This document shows positions 15,729 through 20,216 of a stretch of 20,216 nt of DNA, one piece after another (positions within the stretch are counted from its first letter, which is position 1; each line of letters starts with the position of its first letter). Source of the stretch: Candidatus Bathyarchaeota archaeon. GTDB lineage: Archaea > Asgardarchaeota > Lokiarchaeia > Sigyniarchaeales > Sigyniarchaeaceae. A model generated the notes under the pieces. That model was not told the origin of the DNA and did not search any database. It was given only the letters and a program-made list of their open reading frames with translations. The DNA is taken from contig WJJB01000053.1 in NCBI GenBank assembly GCA_014729935.1, positions 1 through 20,216 on the forward strand, given 5' to 3'. The translations under genes were made by a program, and so were the position numbers.

Positions 15729-16481
15729 TCACCTGCCCACGTCTTCCGTGCTATATTTCCTCCGAAGGGCTTCCTTCTGCTTCTCGTAAACGAGCTTGCC
15801 ACCCTCGAATACAAGATCAAGCATTTCTTCGAATTGTTCGACCGTGATGGAACCATCTAATTGCAACAAGGAGTATTGCTTCTGGTTCACCATGACAGCA
15901 ACTGGCATATCGGTTGCACCACCTTTCTCCCATTTGTCTTCCTTATCACTCACGTCCAAGATGATCCTATTGGCTATCTTTCCGACTGCGACACCAGCAA
16001 CAAGGTCTTTCATCGGAATTCCCATATCTGCAATCGCACATGCTGCTGCAGTCACGCTCGCGCACCTTGTTCCCCCATCAGCCGTGAGCACCGTGATGAA
16101 CACGTCAATGGTCGTGTTTGGGTATTGTTCCAAGAAAAGGACAGGTTCGATTGCTTTACCGACTACCATGCTAATTTCCTTCTCGCGCCTACCAGGCACG
16201 GGGGATTTCCGTTCCCCTACTGAAAAGGTTGCCATCCTGTACGAAATTTGCAGGATGCCAGTATCTGACTTTGCTAAGTGTCGCGGGTGCACTTCCCTCG
16301 GGCCATACGCGCCCGCTATAATGCGGTTTTTCCCGTGGCACACTAGTGCGGAACCATCGGCGTTTTTCAGCACGCCGACCTCTATGTGCAGGTCTCTTAA
16401 CTCATTGAATTTCCTCCCGTCTAACCTCGTTCCGTCATCCTTGAAAATGGTTTCAGGGAGGGATTCTGGTAATAATGGCAT
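15729..16481 (-). CDS. rrp41: exosome complex catalytic subunit Rrp41
   Basis: This 250-residue RNase PH protein has RLDGRK at 19-24, the RNA-binding R98 R99 pair, phosphate-binding GGTR at 136-139 and the catalytic-site DMPVA with Asp191. It degrades RNA 3'-5' with phosphate and can add A-rich tails in reverse. A good Shine-Dalgarno sequence (GGAGG at 16494-16498 on the minus strand) precedes the ATG. The gap to rrp4 is 35 bases and to rrp42 7 bases, the canonical order. Confidence 0.96.
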   Translation of the reverse strand: MPLLPESLPETIFKDDGTRLDGRKFNELRDLHIEVGVLKNADGSALVCHGKNRIIAGAYGPREVHPRHLAKSDTGILQISYRMATFSVGERKSPVPGRREKEISMVVGKAIEPVLFLEQYPNTTIDVFITVLTADGGTRCASVTAAACAIADMGIPMKDLVAGVAVGKIANRIILDVSDKEDKWEKGGATDMPVAVMVNQKQYSLLQLDGSITVEQFEEMLDLVFEGGKLVYEKQKEALRRKYSTEDVGR

Positions 16482-16516
16482 TTTGACTTGTTTCCTCCGT
16501 GGTTACTATTTTTTTT

Positions 16517-17593
16517 TCAGTTCCCAAGTTGCTCATCAATGAACTCCTTGACGCGATCTGTTAACCCGAACGTGTGTGCTTCTTGCTCGATTTTCCGTAT
16601 TGCCTTGATGAGCACGCGCTCCTTCTTGGGATCACTACCCTTGATCCAAACCATGCCGTTTTGTGCAACAAATATCTTACAAGAGGTGAGCTTGTTCAGG
16701 AGCTTGATCATTGATCCGCTCTTGCCAATCAAGCGCGGGATCTTGGGCACTTCAATTTCCGTTAAAAAGCCGCCCTTGATCTGCCCGAGGTCCGGGCCTA
16801 CTGTGGTCAGGGACGGTTCAGTGGTTCTATCGAACTTGAGCACCTTTGCGATCACGATGTCTCCAAGATCGAATTCATCAGTTGTCGACCTGGAACGGGG
16901 GCCTCCCTTTTTCTTGTACCTGCTCCGCCGTCCCCCTTGAGAACGAGAAACCCTGTCGTTATCCGATGGCTTGAGAATCGCCATGTAAGGGGAATTTATA
17001 TCAAGCTTGTAGAGTACCACGTTTTTGTCCACTATCTTCCCGATGACCTTGTGTCCAACGTGTGGCAGGTAACATCCCTTGAAAGGGATTACATTCAAGT
17101 ATTTCCCGCGCTTCTGGGTGAATCCAATGTACAGGGAAATTATGTCGTTATCCTTGTTGGCGAGGGTGCCATACCCGGATTGGGTATCCGCATCCACCTT
17201 GCCGACGACTTGACCTGGAACGACGATATCTCGTTCACGTGACTCGTCATCATCGTCCTCGTCATCATCGCCGTCACCATAGTCAAAATCATCATCAGTG
17301 TTTGCAGGTTCGGCACCATCATCATCGTAATCATCGTCTTCCTCATCATCGCCCTCGTCTAGATCCCCTTCTTCGAAGTCATCTTCATCATCATCATCTT
17401 CGAAGTCACCAGGTTCCTCCTCGTCAGCATCATCATATTCAGACTCCATTGCGAGGATTCCAGCATCGAGTTCCTTATCGTGACGATCACCACTTGCATG
17501 ATCCGCCAGACTCCCACTTCCTCGTACATGATTCTCCCGGGAATCACGTGGAGAATCCTTGTTCTCGTGTAAAATTGACATTTCAAATACCAA
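16517..17593 (-). CDS. rrp4: exosome subunit Rrp4 with acidic N-terminal extension
   Basis: The protein has 358 residues; usual archaeal Rrp4 has about 230-260. Residues 1-120 are an extra region: residues 51-118 hold 46 Asp or Glu out of 68. The normal protein starts at about 122 (IVVPGQVVGKV). The S1 domain follows to about 265, with a basic insertion at 213-236 (10 Arg/Lys in 24). The KH domain from 275 shows IPRLIGKSGSMIK at 285-297, a G-x-x-G loop. Rrp4 caps the Rrp41-Rrp42 ring and feeds RNA into the pore. The acidic part is read in the same frame with no stop and is followed directly by the core, so it is probably translated. ATG 17581 (residue 5) is an alternative start. Plus-strand shadows over this region are rich in His and Arg and are not real. 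Confidence 0.93.
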   Translation of the reverse strand: MVFEMSILHENKDSPRDSRENHVRGSGSLADHASGDRHDKELDAGILAMESEYDDADEEEPGDFEDDDDEDDFEEGDLDEGDDEEDDDYDDDGAEPANTDDDFDYGDGDDDEDDDDESRERDIVVPGQVVGKVDADTQSGYGTLANKDNDIISLYIGFTQKRGKYLNVIPFKGCYLPHVGHKVIGKIVDKNVVLYKLDINSPYMAILKPSDNDRVSRSQGGRRSRYKKKGGPRSRSTTDEFDLGDIVIAKVLKFDRTTEPSLTTVGPDLGQIKGGFLTEIEVPKIPRLIGKSGSMIKLLNKLTSCKIFVAQNGMVWIKGSDPKKERVLIKAIRKIEQEAHTFGLTDRVKEFIDEQLGN

Positions 17594-17645
17594 ATTCCGA
17601 ATAATCCGAATATCGTACCTTCTACAAAGCTCCTAACATGGAATG

Positions 17646-17654
17646 TTTAATTAA
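17646..17654 (-). promoter_or_regulatory. candidate TATA box of rrp4
   Basis: The minus strand reads TTAATTAAA in the 291-base gap after the SBDS gene. It would start a transcript near 17625, 30-45 bases ahead of the rrp4 start. It implies that rrp4 can be transcribed apart from SBDS. Confidence 0.3.
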
Positions 17655-17694
17655 TGTTTGTAAGGCGAAAATCGTGAATAACAGGAAGCCCCGG

Positions 17695-17739
17695 ACCCAC
17701 CTCGTGGAACATTGACTCCCTCGCGTGCTTCAGGTGGGT
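17695..17739. repeat. 8-bp inverted repeat between SBDS and rrp4
   Basis: ACCCACCT (17695-17702) pairs perfectly with AGGTGGGT (17732-17739) across 29 bases. The rest of the SBDS-rrp4 gap (17594-17884) shows no gene or tRNA. In RNA the repeat would sequester an AGGTG, a Shine-Dalgarno-like string, but it is too far from a start to block one. Role unknown. Confidence 0.3.
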
Positions 17740-17884
17740 GATATTGTTTCCCTGCAAGGATCACGTTGTCATGGTTGAACGACTATCACGGGGACTTGAC
17801 ACGAGTAGCCATCCATTCAATCAATCTTGCATTTCGCCGGTCATCCGGAAATTAAAACGAGAAATGAATGGGGGCGGAAAATAA

Positions 17885-18694
17885 TCAAGCACTCTTGGTT
17901 TCGACGATCTTTGCTTGTGCTCGCCCGTGAGTTAATTTATTGATTTTATCGAGAAATTCCGCTTGGATTCCAGATGGAAATTGCACGAGACATTCCAATG
18001 TTCCATCGTTCTTCCATTTCTCTTCCGTTATCGATGTGAACATGTTGATGAGATTGTATCCCTTTCCAGTGAATTGCGCCGGTATCCGCAACGACATCAC
18101 GACCTGTTCCATCTTGATGGGGATGATGCGTTTCATCTCCCGCACGATGTCCCCCACTTGATCTTCCACCGGGTTAAATGGGTCTATATTGATATTTGCC
18201 TCATCAATGGCTCTTTCGATACGTTGAGGGGGATGTGGTTTGCCAGTTTGCGGGTTAACGCAATTCTTCACGAGAATGTCCACCAGCTTCTTCAGTTTTT
18301 CTTGAATGAACTTATCCCGTTGTGTCTTGGTTAGTTGTAAATCACCATTCAGGATGATTTCCGCGGTGATGCGGGCGATATCATCCGTTCCGAATGCTTC
18401 CTGCAATTCATCCTCGGAAACGTGGTCACCACGCTTCAAGTCATGAAATACCATGAAACCCTCGATGACCTGCTCCATCGGCACCGGAGTGATTTCAAGC
18501 AAGTCATCCACGGTAAGCCTGTAAGTTTTCTGGAGTTCCTTTTCCTTCTCCTTCTCGTATTGACGTATTTTCTTCTTGACCTTCCACGCCGTGTCGGGAT
18601 CAACGAGAATTTCGAAATTCTTGTTATTGATGCGAATATTGGCGATGACGTACTTCCCGAGATCAATGCGCTTGCTTCCACGTATTTGACTCAT
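17885..18694 (-). CDS. sdo1: ribosome maturation protein SBDS/Sdo1
   Basis: A 269-residue protein with the three SBDS domains. The N-terminal FYSH domain has NNKNFEILVDPDTAW near 24-38, and the segment from VFHDLKRGDHVSEDELQEAFGTDD ends it. The central three-helix domain contains NCVNPQTGKPHPPQRIERAI around 144-163, and the C-terminal ferredoxin-like domain follows. It helps to release the anti-association factor aIF6 from the large subunit. The length is 30 or so more than the usual archaeal form, from small insertions. Upstream the usual proteasome alpha gene is missing; downstream is rrp4, as expected. Confidence 0.93.
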   Translation of the reverse strand: MSQIRGSKRIDLGKYVIANIRINNKNFEILVDPDTAWKVKKKIRQYEKEKEKELQKTYRLTVDDLLEITPVPMEQVIEGFMVFHDLKRGDHVSEDELQEAFGTDDIARITAEIILNGDLQLTKTQRDKFIQEKLKKLVDILVKNCVNPQTGKPHPPQRIERAIDEANINIDPFNPVEDQVGDIVREMKRIIPIKMEQVVMSLRIPAQFTGKGYNLINMFTSITEEKWKNDGTLECLVQFPSGIQAEFLDKINKLTHGRAQAKIVETKSA

Positions 18695-18762
18695 GCTTCT
18701 TCAACTCTCTCGGCACGTCTCGTACCACGCGCCGCGCTCAGGATTATCTTGAGACCACGCGC

Positions 18763-18775
18763 CTATAAAGTTTCG
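18763..18775 (-). promoter_or_regulatory. BRE and TATA box of SBDS
   Basis: The minus strand reads GCGAAACTTTATAGGC: a purine-rich BRE (CGAAA) followed by CTTTATAG. Transcription would start near 18740, leaving a leader of about 45 bases. It is the most convincing promoter of the minus-strand cluster and probably heads it. Confidence 0.6.
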
Positions 18776-19005
18776 CACTACCCGGTGAAGGATCGTGACA
18801 TTGGATGCAACTCTTGAGCTTGAATGAATTGATCCTCGCGCAGGGAAAAAGCAGGCGTAAAGTGGGAAAGCATGGGAAACTTGGAAAACACGTGGATCGT
18901 TCGTTCCCCTACATGACAAGGATCTCCATCCTTTCATGCAATGTTCCACCGTGAATTACTTGGAACCTCCACGAATTCAACGGAATCAACGGTATCCACG
19001 ACAAA
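18776..19005. other. gene-free spacer between SDR and SBDS genes
   Basis: Nothing recognisable is present beyond the SBDS promoter that borders it. The minus-strand frame at 18701-18949 is Cys/Ser/Arg-rich and looks like chance. No proteasome subunit, tRNA or repeat is seen. Confidence 0.5.
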
Positions 19006-19926
19006 CTAGATGTCATTGCCTGATTCCGACTTGGGGATCTTCTCGAATAGCTCCTTCATGCCATACATCTTCGAGGCGATCTTTTGCAAGCGAAGCGGGC
19101 TTAATAGTTTGGCGAAAAAGCTATCCCGCCGGGCATGCGGGCCGACAGGTGCGCGAAACGGTGGTTTCCGCTTCCCGATCACGCTTGATATCTTGTCTGC
19201 AACCTGCTGCGGATCTGATTTGTCACTCGCGAAATTCTCCATGTTATCGAGGAAATACTTGAATACCCCCTCATACTCTCCAGTCCTCCCGGGATCGGAA
19301 ACTGGCTTCAAGGATCCTTTCAAGAAATCGGTTTTGAACGTGTGGGGCTCGATCACGGTGACCTTTATATCGAACAGGTAGCATTCACCTACCAAGGATT
19401 CCGACAAGCCTTCCACCGCGAACTTGGTGGCGCAATAAAGACCCTCCATCGGGATGCCAAGCCTTCCTGCCACCGAGCTCACGTTGATGATGTGACCAGA
19501 ACGCTGGTCGCGCATGTGGGGCAATACCGCACGGATGGTCCTGATGTAACCAAACACGTTGGTATCGAACTGGTGCAGGATGGCTTCATCACTGGCGCTT
19601 TCCACGGGACCGATCAAGCCATATCCCGCATTATTCACCAGGACATCGATCCTGCCCTCCGCTGCAATCATTGCCTGCACGGCTGCACGTACTTGATCAT
19701 CCTTCAGCACATCCACTTCAAGCACGTGAATGTTCCCTTCAACATCTCCACCGAAGGCTTCCAGTTCATCCTTCGCATCCTTATTCCTCGATTGAATATC
19801 ACGCATGGTTGCATAGACCACGTGACCATCACGGGCGAGCTGCTTGGCAGTCAAGAACCCGAATCCGCTACTCGTGCCCGTGATGAATACCACCTTTCCA
19901 TCCACCGCTTCCTTGTCCCTTGCCAT
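19006..19926 (-). CDS. short-chain dehydrogenase/reductase
   Basis: A 306-residue classical SDR. The cofactor loop is TGTSSGFG at 16-23, NNAG is at 97-100 and the catalytic set is Asn122, Ser149/150, Tyr163 and Lys167 (YCATK). The TATMRD after strand 2 suits NADP or NAD equally, with Arg41 favouring NADP. The C-terminal extension (about 250-306), with a basic, probably amphipathic stretch, is longer than in minimal SDRs and resembles the 17-beta-hydroxysteroid dehydrogenase-like and lipid-linked SDRs. The substrate cannot be told. Such enzymes are common in bacteria, so import is possible. A TATA box stands ahead of it, and the gene is not linked to a pathway in view. Confidence 0.85.
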   Translation of the reverse strand: MARDKEAVDGKVVFITGTSSGFGFLTAKQLARDGHVVYATMRDIQSRNKDAKDELEAFGGDVEGNIHVLEVDVLKDDQVRAAVQAMIAAEGRIDVLVNNAGYGLIGPVESASDEAILHQFDTNVFGYIRTIRAVLPHMRDQRSGHIINVSSVAGRLGIPMEGLYCATKFAVEGLSESLVGECYLFDIKVTVIEPHTFKTDFLKGSLKPVSDPGRTGEYEGVFKYFLDNMENFASDKSDPQQVADKISSVIGKRKPPFRAPVGPHARRDSFFAKLLSPLRLQKIASKMYGMKELFEKIPKSESGNDI

Positions 19927-19970
19927 CGCGTGTCACTTCTCTAGTGATTGTTGTTCTTTCCACGCCGGAG

Positions 19971-19978
19971 CTTAAATA
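19971..19978 (-). promoter_or_regulatory. TATA box of the SDR gene
   Basis: The minus strand reads GGTATTTAAGCTCC. TATTTAAG would place the start of transcription near 19948, about 20 bases ahead of the ATG. Confidence 0.5.
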
Positions 19979-20137
19979 CCTTGCACGAACCAAAACCTGA
20001 CTCGCTGGAAATCCATGCCATGAACGGTGCTGGAGAACATGATTTGAAGTGCCCAGCATTCCACGAGATCATCAACGACTAAAGATTATGTCAATCCATG
20101 GTAGTGGTGGCGATCCATGAAATTCCATCGCCTTTCT

Positions 20138-20174
20138 TGCACACGGAAGGGGATGGAGGTGCATTCCGTGTGCA
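20138..20174. repeat. 11-bp perfect inverted repeat near the right edge
   Basis: TGCACACGGAA (20138-20148) pairs perfectly with TTCCGTGTGCA (20164-20174) across a 15-base loop, followed on the plus strand by TTTT. It could be a terminator of a plus-strand transcript, an operator, or an end of a mobile element that continues past the window. The rest of 19979-20216 shows no gene. Confidence 0.5.
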
Positions 20175-20216
20175 TTTTACACCTTGCACGCTCACCATTG
20201 TGGCAAGTACATGCAA

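Noticed and set aside
15722..15856. Longer N-terminus for Rrp42
   Set aside because: The 45 added residues lie within rrp41, are unlike the family, and a good ribosome binding site precedes the internal ATG.
15796..16542. 248-residue plus-strand frame opposite rrp41
   Set aside because: Antisense shadow of rrp41, whose family assignment is certain.
17239..17604. 121-residue His/Arg-rich frame antisense to rrp4
   Set aside because: It is the shadow of the GAT/GAA codons of the acidic tail.
17594..17884. tRNA or C/D-box RNA between SBDS and rrp4
   Set aside because: No T-loop or acceptor pairing, and no paired C and D boxes at sensible spacing.
1..20216. CRISPR array or tRNA genes
   Set aside because: No regularly spaced direct repeats and no sequence with a T-loop plus matching acceptor arms were found on either strand.

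Overview
The window is archaeal chromosome, about 46% GC by eye. It carries a 16S rRNA gene with archaeal ends and internal signatures, and the classic archaeal exosome-centred gene string: SBDS, Rrp4, Rrp41, Rrp42, eL43, Pcc1, prefoldin beta and a DHH phosphoesterase. It also has an archaeal ZPR1 protein and TATA-type promoters. The 16S gene is not followed by a 23S gene, so rRNA genes are unlinked here, as in Thermoplasmata and, as I recall, some Asgard lineages. I cannot fix the lineage by eye; the full 16S gene would settle it.

Layout. (1) Positions 1-1470: a decayed IbrA-type (PAPS-reductase-like) gene followed by an intact IbrB-type ParB-domain gene, a pair best known from bacterial accessory regions. 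(2) 1471-5400: the 16S gene on the minus strand, with a hairpin-rich trailer and about 1.9 kb of gene-free, hairpin-rich DNA upstream that may hide a structured RNA or promoter. (3) 5473-6804: a GT4 glycosyltransferase. Next comes a roughly 500-bp dead transposon holding only the two ends of a TnpB gene between long inverted ends. (4) 7349-8645: a Cgi121-like KEOPS subunit and a ZPR1 zinc-finger protein, divergent from a 52-bp spacer. (5) 8747-18694, all minus strand: SBDS, Rrp4-Rrp41-Rrp42, eL43, Pcc1, prefoldin beta, DHH phosphoesterase, two ECF ATPases, EcfT and a phosphofructokinase with PPi-type active-site residues. (6) 19006-19926: a short-chain dehydrogenase, then an edge region with an 11-bp inverted repeat.

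How the genes fit together. The minus-strand cluster joins RNA 3'-end processing and decay (exosome ring and cap subunit, perhaps the DHH enzyme), ribosome maturation (SBDS), ribosome structure (eL43), tRNA t6A modification (Pcc1, with Cgi121-like nearby) and protein folding (prefoldin). An ECF vitamin/metal transporter core is translationally coupled to its 3' end and has no S component in view. The usual neighbours psmA (upstream of SBDS) and rpoP (between eL43 and Pcc1) are missing.

Most unusual points: Rrp4 has a roughly 120-residue, extremely acidic N-terminal extension and a basic insertion near its S1/KH junction; the ECF module is fused to the exosome superoperon; a TnpB relic sits between matching inverted ends; and a large hairpin-rich, gene-free region precedes the lone 16S gene.
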